A stretch of 64,000 nt of DNA, from positions 2,666,001 through 2,730,000 of the forward strand of contig OY969604.1 in assembly GCA_963701325.1 (NCBI GenBank), in the 5' to 3' direction. Of this stretch, positions 17,878 through 26,843 are shown one piece after another (within the stretch, counting starts at the first letter, position 1; each line of letters opens with the position of its first letter). A program made the position numbers and the translations under genes. The notes below the pieces were generated by a model. The model saw only the letters and a list, made by a program, of their open reading frames with translations, searched no databases and was not told where the DNA came from. The stretch comes from Bog-756 sp963701325. Its GTDB lineage: Bacteria; Actinomycetota; Acidimicrobiia; Acidimicrobiales; RAAP-2.

Positions 17878-20289
17878 ATGGCAAGGCGAACTGGTGACAC
17901 CCCACCCCTGCAGACGGTCATGCGGACCCTGCTCGCAGCGATCCTCGGGGTGAGTGCCCTGCTGGTGACCACGGTCGCCACCGCCCCCGGCGCATCCGCG
18001 GTCACGACGAGCGGGACGGTCGTCTACACGGCAACCGAGAACATCCCCGCACCGCCCCCCTCGAACTTCGCCACGGCATCGGGCGGGGACGGCTGGGCGG
18101 TCGCGATGACCCCGACCGCGGTCTACAACGTGTTCCACCATGACGCCATTCTGCAGGTGGCCTGCCACCTGCAGAGCAACGCGCAGTCGTGCTGGACCGC
18201 CGGTGCGAAGACGATCACCGACGGCAGCGGCAACAACTTCACCACCGCCGGCCAGCCCGGGCTCTGGATGGACCAGAGCACCGGCCGCCTCTACGTCTTC
18301 GCAACCCGGGTGCCCGACGACACCGCGGGCGTGGTCTGCATCGACACGACCCAGCCGGCCTCGGCGACCGGGGCCCAGCTGTTCTGCGGGTTCACCACGC
18401 TCTCGGCGGTCGGCGACGCCCCGCTGGGTGGCTCCCTCGACGCAAGCATGGTGAGTGATCCGGTCGCGGTCGGCACCAATTGGTACGCCTTCAACGAGGC
18501 GGCCGGCACGCAGTCCGGGACCAAGAACACCATGCTCTGCTTCAGTCTGGTCACTTTCTCCGCCTGCGCCGCCCAGCCCTACGCCGTCGACATCGACGGC
18601 GGCAGCGTCGTAGCCGCCCCCCAGGACCCCCCATTCGGATTCCTCACACCTTCCCAGGCAGCATTCGGCAACCAGATCGTGCTGCCGGTGTCGTTGGGGA
18701 GCACCCAGATCCTGGCCTGCTTCGATGCCGCGACCGACGGACCGTGTACCGGATCGTGGCCGATCGACGTCACCGCTCTGAGCTACAACTTCTTTTCCGG
18801 GGCGCCGTTCCCGATCCTCGACAGCGCTGGGGCGCCGACCGGGTTCTGTCTGGCATTCGGGACCGACCCGTGCTGGTCGCTTTCGGGAGCACCGGTCGCC
18901 ACGCCCGCGGGCCTTGTAAGCGCGATCGGATCGACCGAATTCTTCGGCGGGCCTGCAGTGAGCATCGGGGACAGGATCTACCTGGCCAACGGCGAAACCA
19001 ATTCCATCGACTGCTTCGACTACGCGGCCGGCGCGTCGTGTGCGAATTTCCCGAAACTCCTCACCAATCTCGACCTTCCGTACACCGTGAACGCCGATCC
19101 CCAACGGCCCACCTGCCTCTGGGTCAACTCGAACGACGGGACGGACGAGATCCAGAACTTCGACGCGTACACCGGTGGTGCGTGCGGACAGGGGTCGCTG
19201 CGGGTGCTGGCAGCGGGGCTCGTTGCGCCCTCCGAACAGTGCATCCCCGCCAACTACACCTCGCTCCGGGTCACCGCGCCGGCCCGCAGCTCCTACACGT
19301 CGGGAACGGTGCAGTTCGAGAACTTCGACGGCCAGCCCATCACGAGCATCCCGACCCAGAACCTCGACAGCACCGGGTCGGTCGATCTCGCACCGCTCGG
19401 CCTGGCCACCGCGAGCGCGCTCCCTCAGTTCCTGATCACCCTCAACGGGGCGGGGTCGCCGCCCGAGGTCGACGTGACGCTGACCTGGACGGGTAGCTAC
19501 TCGGCTGCCTGCGTGTCCGGAGGACAGACGGTCGCCAACGGTGGCTATCGGTTGGGGGCCTCCGACGGCGGGGTGTTCGCCTTCGGGAACGCGGCGTTCT
19601 ACGGATCGATGACCGGCAAGCACCTCAACGGCCCGATCGTCGGGATCGCCGCGACCCCCGATGACGCCGGCTACCTGCTGGTGGCCTCCGACGGCGGGGT
19701 GTTCGCCTTCGGCGACGCGCAGTTCCACGGCTCGCTCGGCAACACGCTCCATCTCAACGCACCCATCGTGGGCATCGCGGCCACGCCAGACGGAAAGGGC
19801 TACTGGCTGGTCGCCGCGGACGGCGGGTTGTTCGCCTTCGGCGACGCCCACTTCCACGGCTCGCTCGGGAAGGGGGGCGCGACCTCCGTGGTGCTCGGCA
19901 TCGCGGCAACCCCGACCGGGAACGGCTATTGGCTCACCAGCGCGGACGGGAACGTCTATCCCTTCGGCGACGCGGTGTCCTACGGCTCGATGCACGGCAA
20001 GCATCTCGACGGACCGGTGGTCGGGATCGCCTCCTCGCACGACGGGCACGGGTACTGGCTGGTGGCCTCTGACGGCGGCGTGTTCGCCTTCGGCGACGCG
20101 CCCTTCGACGGATCGATGTTCGGCAAGCATCTCAACGGTCCCGAGGTCGCGCTGCAGCCCACACCGAGCGGCAACGGGTACTGGCTGGACGCCTCCGACG
20201 GCGGGGTGTTCGCCTTCGGCGACGCCGACTTCCTCGGATGCCTGGCCGGCTCGTCACTCAACGCGCCGGTGGACGCCCTGACCTCGTGA
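17878..20289 (+). CDS. Secreted protein with six C-terminal ~42-residue repeats
   Basis: An 803-residue extracellular protein. The N-terminus has a basic leader and a hydrophobic core with a likely cut after GASA (about residue 41). Residues 45-555 form a Cys-containing domain of unknown family. From about residue 557 to the end come six tandem units of the form YWLVASDGGVFAFGDA followed by xFxGSxxGKHLNGPIVGIAATPxGxG, probably forming a beta-propeller-like surface. ATG at 17878 has GGAGG upstream; a second Met at about residue 15 could also start it. It may be a surface or secreted binding protein; the ligand is unknown. Confidence 0.75.
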   Translation: MARRTGDTPPLQTVMRTLLAAILGVSALLVTTVATAPGASAVTTSGTVVYTATENIPAPPPSNFATASGGDGWAVAMTPTAVYNVFHHDAILQVACHLQSNAQSCWTAGAKTITDGSGNNFTTAGQPGLWMDQSTGRLYVFATRVPDDTAGVVCIDTTQPASATGAQLFCGFTTLSAVGDAPLGGSLDASMVSDPVAVGTNWYAFNEAAGTQSGTKNTMLCFSLVTFSACAAQPYAVDIDGGSVVAAPQDPPFGFLTPSQAAFGNQIVLPVSLGSTQILACFDAATDGPCTGSWPIDVTALSYNFFSGAPFPILDSAGAPTGFCLAFGTDPCWSLSGAPVATPAGLVSAIGSTEFFGGPAVSIGDRIYLANGETNSIDCFDYAAGASCANFPKLLTNLDLPYTVNADPQRPTCLWVNSNDGTDEIQNFDAYTGGACGQGSLRVLAAGLVAPSEQCIPANYTSLRVTAPARSSYTSGTVQFENFDGQPITSIPTQNLDSTGSVDLAPLGLATASALPQFLITLNGAGSPPEVDVTLTWTGSYSAACVSGGQTVANGGYRLGASDGGVFAFGNAAFYGSMTGKHLNGPIVGIAATPDDAGYLLVASDGGVFAFGDAQFHGSLGNTLHLNAPIVGIAATPDGKGYWLVAADGGLFAFGDAHFHGSLGKGGATSVVLGIAATPTGNGYWLTSADGNVYPFGDAVSYGSMHGKHLDGPVVGIASSHDGHGYWLVASDGGVFAFGDAPFDGSMFGKHLNGPEVALQPTPSGNGYWLDASDGGVFAFGDADFLGCLAGSSLNAPVDALTS
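19546..20286 (+). repeat. Six tandem coding repeats (DGGVFAFGDA type)
   Basis: Six units of about 125 nt encode a repeat whose core is SDGGVFAFGDA and whose second half is GPIVGIAATP. Units 1, 2, 5 and 6 are close to one another. Unit 4 is the most diverged (ADGNVYPFGDA), and unit 6 is truncated at the gene end. The near-identical nucleotides in the core suggest recent duplication or gene conversion. Confidence 0.85.
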
Positions 20290-20331
20290 CCTGACCGTGC
20301 TCGAGATGTGTTGAGCCGGCTCCAGCCGATT

Positions 20332-20363
20332 GCACCACCCCCCGCACGGCCGGGGGGTGGTGC
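20332..20363 (+). terminator. Hairpin between the repeat-protein gene and radA
   Basis: GCACCACCCCCC (20332-20343) pairs perfectly with GGGGGGTGGTGC (20352-20363) across an 8-nt loop, giving a 12-bp stem starting 43 nt after the secreted-protein stop. Position and strength fit an intrinsic-type terminator; no U-run is present. Confidence 0.7.
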
Positions 20364-20422
20364 GCGTCCGCCGGGGGCACGGGGTCACCCCGAACGGCAC
20401 ACCCGGTCCCTACCATCTGGGC

Positions 20423-21829
20423 ATGCCCAAGACCGCCAAGCGACATCGCTGCATCGACTGCGGCTCGACGACCGCTCGCTGGGCCGGACGGTGCCCGATG
20501 TGCGGTGAGTGGAACACCCTGGTGGAGGAGGCGGCCCTCGGTCCCCTGGTCCGGGCCGTGGACGAGCTCGACCTGGCCGCGAGGCACGTCCCGCTGGCCT
20601 CGGTGGACATCTCGCTGGCTGCAGCGGTCCCGACCGGGGTCGAGGAGTTCGACCGGGTGCTCTCCGGCGGGCTGGTGCCGGGGTCGGTGACCCTGGTGGG
20701 CGGTGAGCCGGGCATCGGCAAGTCGACCCTCCTGCTCCAGGTGCTCGCCGCCCGGGCCGCGGCCGGCCACCGGGTCCTGCTGGTCTCGGCCGAGGAGTCT
20801 GCCCACCAGGTGCGTCTCCGGGCCGAGCGCCTCGGCCCGATCCCCCCGGGACTGCTCATCCTCGCGACGACCGATGTGGGCACGGTCATCGAGGCAGTGG
20901 TCGATGCGGAGCCCGACCTGGTGGTGGTGGACTCGATCCAGGCGGTCGCGGTCGGGCCGGCCACGCCGGGGGAGCGTCGGGCGAGTGGCGTCCCCGGCTC
21001 GGTGACCCAGGTGCGCGAGTGCGCCGATCAGCTGATCGTTCTGGCCAAGGCCCGTCAGGTGGCCGTCGTGCTGGTCGGACACGTGACCAAGGACGGCGCG
21101 TTGGCCGGTCCCCGGGCCCTCGAGCACATGGTGGACACAGTGCTCAGCTTCGAAGGGGACCGCCACCACGCCCTGCGTCTCCTGTTGGCGGTCAAGCACC
21201 GGTTCGGTCCGACCGGGGAGCTCGGCCTGTTCGAGATGGGCGACCAGGGTCTCAACCGGGTGGAGGACCCCGGGCGGCTCCTGCTCGGAGACCGCCTGAC
21301 CGGGGTTCCGGGCGGTGTGGTCCTTCCAGCCCTCCAGGGCCGCAGGACCGTGCTGGTCGAGCTGCAGGCACTGGTGGCCCCGATGTGCCAGGCCCAGCCC
21401 AAGCGGTCGGTGGTGGGACTCGACGGGGGACGCCTGGTCATGACCCTGGCCGTGCTGGTGCGGCACGCGGGCCTCCCCCTGCTGTCCGTCGACGTGTTCG
21501 CCTCGGTGGCAGGCGGCATCAGGGTCACCGAGCCGGCTGCAGATCTCGCCGTGGCCCTGGCGGTCGCTTCGGCCTCGAGCGGGGTTGCGCTCCCGTCGAC
21601 CCTGGCCGCGGTCGGCGAGGTCGGTCTGGCCGGTGAGATCCGCCAGGTCTCTCACCTCCCCCGGCGCCTCGAGGAGGCGGCACGACTCGGGTTCGATCGC
21701 GTGGTCGTGCCGAGCTCCGCCCCTGACGGGCCGCCCGGAGTCGACCTCATCCGGGTCGAAACGGTCGCCGATGCGGTGGGCCGCTTCGGCTGTCTCGCCT
21801 CCGCCGGGGGTGACCTCACCCCGCACTGA
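20423..21829 (+). CDS. radA: DNA repair protein RadA
   Basis: A branch-migration ATPase that acts on recombination intermediates. An N-terminal zinc ribbon (CIDCGSTTARWAGRCPMCGEW, about residues 10-31) is followed by a RecA-like core with Walker A GEPGIGKST, the RadA signature as KHRFG (instead of the enterobacterial KNRFG), and a Lon-like C-terminal domain. ATG at 20423 gives 468 residues. It leads the radA-disA-carD block. Confidence 0.95.
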   Translation: MPKTAKRHRCIDCGSTTARWAGRCPMCGEWNTLVEEAALGPLVRAVDELDLAARHVPLASVDISLAAAVPTGVEEFDRVLSGGLVPGSVTLVGGEPGIGKSTLLLQVLAARAAAGHRVLLVSAEESAHQVRLRAERLGPIPPGLLILATTDVGTVIEAVVDAEPDLVVVDSIQAVAVGPATPGERRASGVPGSVTQVRECADQLIVLAKARQVAVVLVGHVTKDGALAGPRALEHMVDTVLSFEGDRHHALRLLLAVKHRFGPTGELGLFEMGDQGLNRVEDPGRLLLGDRLTGVPGGVVLPALQGRRTVLVELQALVAPMCQAQPKRSVVGLDGGRLVMTLAVLVRHAGLPLLSVDVFASVAGGIRVTEPAADLAVALAVASASSGVALPSTLAAVGEVGLAGEIRQVSHLPRRLEEAARLGFDRVVVPSSAPDGPPGVDLIRVETVADAVGRFGCLASAGGDLTPH

Positions 21830-21858
21830 CGGGGGAGCGAGACGGATACGATTCGGCG

Positions 21859-22953
21859 GTGACGTCACGCCAGCACGCGGCCATGAACGACATCCTGGCC
21901 CTGGTGGCGCCCGGATGCCCGCTGCGCGACGGCCTGGATCGCATCCTGCGGGCCAAGCGGGGCGGACTGGTGGTGATCGGGGACGGTCCGGACGTGCTCT
22001 CCATCTGTTCGGGCGGGTTCCTCCTCGATTCGGAATTCAGCCCGCAGCGGCTCTCCGAGCTCGCCAAGATGGACGGTGCGATCATCCTGGCGGCCGACGC
22101 CTCCCGGATCGGCCGGGCGAACGTCCACCTGATGCCCGAAGCCTCGATCCCGACCACGGAGACCGGGACCCGCCACCGCACCGCCGAACGGGTGGCCCGC
22201 TCGATCAACGTGCCGGTCCTCTCGGTCTCCGCGGCCATGTCGGTGATCGCGGTCTACCGCAACGACCAGAAGCACACCATTCAGCCGATCGGGTGGCTGC
22301 ACGATCGCACCGACCAGGCCCTGGCGACCATGCAGCGGTTCCGGAGCCGGTTCGACGTGGCCCTCAACAACCTCTCGATGCTCGAAGTCGAGGACACCGT
22401 GTCGGTGGGGGACGTGGTCGCGGTGGTCCAGGCGGCGGAAATGGTCCTCCGCATCGCCGAGGAGGTCGACGGCTATCTGGTCGAGCTCGGCGACGACGGC
22501 CGCCTGGTCGGTCTGCAGTCGGCCGAGCTGGTCGACGGGGTTGCCCGGGACCTCCACCTGGTGGTCCGTGACTACTGTGCGCAGCCCCACCCGGTCAAGC
22601 ACGCCGACGGGCTGAGCGCGGTCGACGCCATCATCGAACAGTTGGCCCATCTCCCCTCCGACGAGCTGCGCGATCCGGAACGGGTGAGCGAGACCCTGTG
22701 CCTGCCCGGCCGCTCCCTCGACAGCCACTCGGGGGTGGAGCCGCGGGGGTACCGGCTGCTCTACCGTCTCCCGCGCTTCTCGGACACCATCATCGAGCGG
22801 ATCGTCGACCGCTTCGTCAACCTCCAACAGATCATGCGGGCATCGCTGTCGGAGCTCGAGCAGGTGGAGGGCGTCGGCCAGGCACGGGCACACTCGGTCA
22901 AGGACGGTCTCACCAGGCTGGCCGAGGCCAGCATCTTCGAGCGCTACCAGTAG
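21859..22953 (+). CDS. disA: DNA integrity scanning protein DisA (diadenylate cyclase)
   Basis: Makes cyclic di-AMP from two ATP and slows synthesis at branched DNA. The DAC domain carries D72-G73-A74 and R105-H106-R107, both needed for catalysis. A helical linker and a C-terminal helix-hairpin-helix (EQVEGVGQARAHSVKDG) bind DNA. At 364 residues with a GTG start it is full length. It lies 29 nt after radA, the usual actinobacterial pairing. Confidence 0.95.
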   Translation: MTSRQHAAMNDILALVAPGCPLRDGLDRILRAKRGGLVVIGDGPDVLSICSGGFLLDSEFSPQRLSELAKMDGAIILAADASRIGRANVHLMPEASIPTTETGTRHRTAERVARSINVPVLSVSAAMSVIAVYRNDQKHTIQPIGWLHDRTDQALATMQRFRSRFDVALNNLSMLEVEDTVSVGDVVAVVQAAEMVLRIAEEVDGYLVELGDDGRLVGLQSAELVDGVARDLHLVVRDYCAQPHPVKHADGLSAVDAIIEQLAHLPSDELRDPERVSETLCLPGRSLDSHSGVEPRGYRLLYRLPRFSDTIIERIVDRFVNLQQIMRASLSELEQVEGVGQARAHSVKDGLTRLAEASIFERYQ

Positions 22954-23080
22954 CTTCGGCCTGCACAGAGAGCCCCGGGGCTGGATCGGGCCCCTCAGCG
23001 TGTACCATTGCATGCTTTCCCTTCGCGGCCCCGTTGACATCGTTCTGTCCGGGTTCCGCGCCGTAACGCCAGGAGGAACG

Positions 23081-23557
23081 GTGTTCGACATCGGTGACAA
23101 GGTCGTCTACCCGCACCACGGCGCGGCCGTGGTCGAGAAGCGTGAGACCAAAGAGGCGTTCGGCAAGAAGCAGGAGTACCTGGTGCTCAAGCTCGCCTAC
23201 GGAGACCTGACCCTGATGGTGCCTGCCGACAACACCGACGGGGTGGGCCTGCGCGAGGTCATCAACGACGAAGAGGTCGAAGAGGTCTTCGCGGTGTTGC
23301 GTAAGAAGGAAGCCCGGATGCCGACCAACTGGTCGCGCCGCTACAAGAACCACTCGGAGAAGCTGCGCTCGGGTGACATCTACCAGGTCGCCGAAGTGGT
23401 CCGGAACCTCTCCATCCGCGACAAGGACAAGGGGCTGTCCGCCGGCGAGAAGCGCATGCTGAGCCGGGCACGCCAGATCCTGGTCTCGGAGCTCACCTTC
23501 GCCTTGGGAGTCGACGAGGAGACCGCCGAGCTCCGCCTCAACGAGGCGCTTCCCTGA
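23081..23557 (+). CDS. carD: CarD family RNA polymerase-binding regulator
   Basis: Stabilises open promoter complexes, notably at rRNA promoters, through an N-terminal RNA polymerase beta-interaction domain (FDIGDKVVYPHHGAAVV) and a C-terminal helical DNA-binding domain (NWSRRYKNHSEKLRSGDIYQVAEVVR). GTG at 23081 has a perfect AGGAGG; the longer in-frame start at 23000 lies in the promoter region. A TTGACA at 23034-23039 may be a -35 box, but no convincing -10 follows. Its TGA overlaps the proposed CTG start of ispD. Confidence 0.93.
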   Translation: MFDIGDKVVYPHHGAAVVEKRETKEAFGKKQEYLVLKLAYGDLTLMVPADNTDGVGLREVINDEEVEEVFAVLRKKEARMPTNWSRRYKNHSEKLRSGDIYQVAEVVRNLSIRDKDKGLSAGEKRMLSRARQILVSELTFALGVDEETAELRLNEALP

Positions 23558-24237
23558 ACCGACCGGGGTCTGTCTGGGCCATCGTGGTGGCCGGCGGTTC
23601 GGGACGACGGTTCGGCGGTCCCAAGCAGTTCCTCACCCTGGCCGGCCGTCCCGTCGCCGCGTGGTCGGTCTCTGCTGCCCGCACGGTTGCCGCCGGGGTG
23701 GTCCTGGTGGTGCCTGAGCAGCTCGCAGACGGCGCCCCGGTGCCGGGGTCGACCGGGGACGATGCGCTCGGTGCCGACCGGGTGGTGCCCGGTGGGGCCA
23801 CCCGTGCCGCATCGGTGCGGGCCGGGCTGGCCGCGGTGCCCGACGAGGCCGGCATCATCGTGGTCCACGACGCGGCCCGCCCGCTCGCCACGCCCTCGCT
23901 CTTCGCGGCGGTGGTCGACGCGGTCCGCAGAGGCGACGGCCTCGGGGCGGTCCCGGTGGTCGCGGTCACCGACACCCTCAAGCGCACCGCCGCGGGCCGG
24001 GTCGTGGCGACACTCGACCGCGACGGGGTCGTGGCCACCCAGACGCCCCAGGCCTTCGCCGCCGACGCCCTGCGGGAGGCGCACCGGTCCGGAGACGAGT
24101 CGACCGACGATGCCGCGCTGCTCGAGGGGGCGGGGCTGGCTGTCGCCACCGTCGAGGGCGACCCCGGCAACCTGAAGCTGACCCGCTCCGCGGACTTCGA
24201 GGTGGCCGTGGCGCTGCTCGCCGGAGTCGACCGGTGA
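23554..24237 (+). CDS. ispD: 2-C-methyl-D-erythritol 4-phosphate cytidylyltransferase
   Basis: MEP-pathway isoprenoid enzyme. It has the CTP-binding loop VVAGGSGRRFGGPKQFL, the HDAARPL block and the late EGDPGNLKLT segment. The first ATG, GTG or TTG in this frame (GTG 23584) would delete the first beta strand. CTG at 23554 forms a CTGA overlap with the carD stop, matching the ATGA/GTGA pattern of its neighbours, and GAGG lies about 10 nt upstream. I therefore use the CTG start (227 aa), with GTG 23584 as the alternative. It overlaps ispF by 4 nt. Confidence 0.9.
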   Translation: MNRPGSVWAIVVAGGSGRRFGGPKQFLTLAGRPVAAWSVSAARTVAAGVVLVVPEQLADGAPVPGSTGDDALGADRVVPGGATRAASVRAGLAAVPDEAGIIVVHDAARPLATPSLFAAVVDAVRRGDGLGAVPVVAVTDTLKRTAAGRVVATLDRDGVVATQTPQAFAADALREAHRSGDESTDDAALLEGAGLAVATVEGDPGNLKLTRSADFEVAVALLAGVDR

Positions 24238-24749
24238 ATCCGACGCCGCTGCTGCGGGTGGGCCAGGGGATCGACGTGCACGCCTTCAGCGACGATCCCG
24301 GACGGGCGTTGGTCCTCGGGGGCGTGACCATCACCGGCGACGGGGTACGGGGCCTGGCCGGGCACAGCGACGCCGACGCGGTGGCCCATGCCATTGCCGA
24401 CGCGGTGCTCGGCGCGGCCGGGCTCGGGGACCTCGGCCGGTACGCACCGGACTCCGACCCGCAGTGGGCGGGGGCGGACAGCCTCGGCATCCTGGCGGCG
24501 GTGGTCGAACTGGCCCGGAAGGCGGGTTGGACCCCGGTCAACGCCGACTGCACCGTCGTTGCCGAACGGCCGGTCCTCGCCCCGCACGTGGACCGGATGG
24601 CCGAGGTGCTGGCCGGTGTCCTCGGTGCCCCGGTCAACGTCAAGGCGACCCGGGCGGAGGGCCTCGGCGCCCTGGGCCGGGCCGAGGGCATCGCCTGTAC
24701 GGCCAGTGTGCTGCTCTCGGGTGCTCCGACGGACGGCGGCAGCACGTGA
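24234..24749 (+). CDS. ispF: 2-C-methyl-D-erythritol 2,4-cyclodiphosphate synthase
   Basis: Forms the cyclic diphosphate of the MEP pathway. It has the metal-binding GIDVHAF at the N-terminus, LAGHSDADAVAHAIADA, DLGRYAPDSDP and the terminal KATRAEGLGALGRAEGIAC. At 171 residues with a GTG start it overlaps ispD. In many actinobacteria cysS separates ispF and rlmB; here rlmB follows directly with a GTGA overlap. Confidence 0.95.
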   Translation: MNPTPLLRVGQGIDVHAFSDDPGRALVLGGVTITGDGVRGLAGHSDADAVAHAIADAVLGAAGLGDLGRYAPDSDPQWAGADSLGILAAVVELARKAGWTPVNADCTVVAERPVLAPHVDRMAEVLAGVLGAPVNVKATRAEGLGALGRAEGIACTASVLLSGAPTDGGST

Positions 24750-25747
24750 GCCCGGCCCCGTCCGGCGGGGGCCGAGGCAGGGGCCGACCTCGGCCGGCGC
24801 CGAAGGGCGCGGCACCGGCCGGCGGGAAGCGGGGCGGCACCGATGGGTCGAGAGGTCGTCGGTCGGTGCGGAGCGGTGGGGGAACCAGCGGCAGCGGGCG
24901 CGGCGCCTCGAGCGGTCGGGGCGCAGGTGCGAGGCGCGAGGTCACACGCCGTGGCGCTCAGCCGGTCCGCACCCGGCGGTCTTCGGGACTCGGTGGCGAG
25001 CAGGTCGAAGGGCGTCAGGCAGTCCGCGAGCTACTCCATGCCAACCGGCGGACGGTGACCTCGCTCCTGATGGCCGACGGGATGGACGCAGCGCCCATCC
25101 TCGACGAGATCGAACAGCTGGCGGCCCGACGCCGGGTGCGGATCGACTACGTGTCGAACCGTCGGATCGACGCCGCCACCCGCACCGACGCACCCCAGGG
25201 GGTGGTGGCCATGGCCCGCCCCATCGAGGAGACCCCGCTCGAGACGCTCTGCACAGCAACCGGACGCGGTCGCCTGCCGTTCCTGCTGGTCCTCGACGGC
25301 ATCACCGATCCGCACAATCTCGGCGCGTTGTTCCGCAGCGCCGAGTGCGCCGGGATCACCGGCGTCGTCCTGCCCCGCCACCGCTCGGCGCATGTGACGC
25401 CCACCGTGGCCAAGGTGTCGGCAGGGGCGATCGAGTACCTGCCCATGGCTCTCGTCGCCGGCGTGCCCACCGCTCTCCAGCAGCTCAGTGCCCAGGGGGT
25501 CTGGGCGGTCGGGCTGGCCGCCGACGCCCGCCAGTCCCTCTACGAGCTCCCGATGGGCGACCAGCCGGTGGCACTGGTGCTCGGCTCCGAGGGCTCGGGC
25601 CTCGCCGCGCTGACCCGGAAGCGATGCGACGCGTTGGTCGCCATTCCCCAGCGCGGCACCCTCTCCTCCCTCAACGTCGCCACCGCCGGGGCGATCGCCT
25701 GCTTCGACCTGGCGCGCCGCCGTGCCGAAGCCGGGAGCGCGTCCTGA
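24746..25747 (+). CDS. rlmB: 23S rRNA 2'-O-ribose methyltransferase, TrmH/RlmB family
   Basis: A SPOUT methyltransferase, probably modifying guanosine 2251 of 23S rRNA. The catalytic domain has DGITDPHNLGALFRSAE, LVLGSEGSGL and IPQRGTLSSLNVATAGAI. An RNA-binding L30e-like domain starts at VEGRQAVREL. Before it lies an unusual N-terminal extension of about 85 residues dominated by Gly, Arg, Ser, Pro and Ala. GTG at 24746 overlaps ispF; a start closer to the L30e domain is possible. 333 residues. Confidence 0.9.
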   Translation: MSPAPSGGGRGRGRPRPAPKGAAPAGGKRGGTDGSRGRRSVRSGGGTSGSGRGASSGRGAGARREVTRRGAQPVRTRRSSGLGGEQVEGRQAVRELLHANRRTVTSLLMADGMDAAPILDEIEQLAARRRVRIDYVSNRRIDAATRTDAPQGVVAMARPIEETPLETLCTATGRGRLPFLLVLDGITDPHNLGALFRSAECAGITGVVLPRHRSAHVTPTVAKVSAGAIEYLPMALVAGVPTALQQLSAQGVWAVGLAADARQSLYELPMGDQPVALVLGSEGSGLAALTRKRCDALVAIPQRGTLSSLNVATAGAIACFDLARRRAEAGSAS

Positions 25748-25792
25748 CGAGTGCGGACCGGGTGGCCGGATCGACTGTGCGGGTTCCTCCGC

Positions 25793-26773
25793 TCAGGGAC
25801 GGCGGGCCATCGTCAGGAGGAACTCGTCACCATCGGACGGCCACATCGCCTCGACCTCGAACCCGCACCCGGTGAGCTCGGCCTCGAGGGTGTCCGGCGA
25901 GAACTTGACGCTGATCTCGGTGAGCATCTCGTTGCCGGCCGTGAACTCGAGTTCGAGGTCGAGATCGGCGACGCGGATCCGGCAGTCGTCGCGCGAGCGC
26001 AGCCACATCTCGATGCGCTGGTCGGGTTCGTTCCAGCGGGCCACATGCTCGAAACGCGCCGGAACGAAGTCGGCGCCGAGTTCCCGGTTGAGGACGTGGA
26101 GCACGTTTCGGTTGAACTCCGCGGTCACCCCGGCCGCGTCGTCGTAGGCGCGCACCAGGCGGCCCCGGTCCTTGATCAGGTCGGTGCCGAGCAGGAGCCG
26201 GTCGCCGGGGACCATGGCCGCGGCGAGGTCGCCGAGGAAGCGGCTTCGCTGATCGGGGTCCAGATTCCCGATGGTCCCGCCGAGGAAGGCGAAGAGGCGC
26301 CGGTCTCCGCCCCCGAGGCGATCCAGATGCCGGTGGAAATCGCCGACCACGGCTTGGACGCGGAGGCCCGGGTACTCCTCGGACAGTGAGGTGGCCGCTT
26401 CCCACAGCGTGGTGTCGCTGACATCGAGGGGCACGTAGCGGCCGAGCCGCCCGCACGACTGCATGGCGTCGAGGAGGACCCGCGACTTCTCGCAGGTGCC
26501 CGCCCCGAGCTCGATCAGGACGTCGGCGTCGGCCTGGAGGATCATGTCCTTGGCGTGGGCATCCAGGATCGAGCGCTCGGACCTGGTCGGGTAGTACTCG
26601 GGCAGGCGGGTGATCTCGTCGAAGAGGCGGCTTCCCCGGTCGTCGTAGAAGTAGACCGGCGGGAGCTGCCTGGGGTCCGAGGTCAACCCGGATCGGACGT
26701 CGGCCTCCATGGCGTCCCGGAGGTCGCTGCTCGAGAGGTAGACGTCGATGGTGGGGGGGATCACGCTGGGCAT
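25793..26773 (-). CDS. egtD: L-histidine N-alpha-methyltransferase
   Basis: Trimethylates histidine to hercynine, the first step of ergothioneine synthesis. The N-terminal block YFYDDRGSRLFDEITRLPEYYPTRSE and the SAM-binding ELGAGTCEKSR are characteristic, and the 326-residue length is standard. It is downstream of egtB on the same strand with a 70-nt gap, so the two are probably cotranscribed. Confidence 0.94.
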   Translation of the reverse strand: MPSVIPPTIDVYLSSSDLRDAMEADVRSGLTSDPRQLPPVYFYDDRGSRLFDEITRLPEYYPTRSERSILDAHAKDMILQADADVLIELGAGTCEKSRVLLDAMQSCGRLGRYVPLDVSDTTLWEAATSLSEEYPGLRVQAVVGDFHRHLDRLGGGDRRLFAFLGGTIGNLDPDQRSRFLGDLAAAMVPGDRLLLGTDLIKDRGRLVRAYDDAAGVTAEFNRNVLHVLNRELGADFVPARFEHVARWNEPDQRIEMWLRSRDDCRIRVADLDLELEFTAGNEMLTEISVKFSPDTLEAELTGCGFEVEAMWPSDGDEFLLTMARRP

Positions 26774-26843
26774 GGGCTCGGTGGGCTCCCTGGTCGTTGG
26801 GCGCGGGTGGCGCGGTGGACGAAGGCCCCTCGTCTCTCCGGGA

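Noticed and set aside
22970..22981. Palindrome AGCCCCGGGGCT after disA as a terminator
   Set aside because: It has no loop and a short stem, too weak to call against the GC-rich background.
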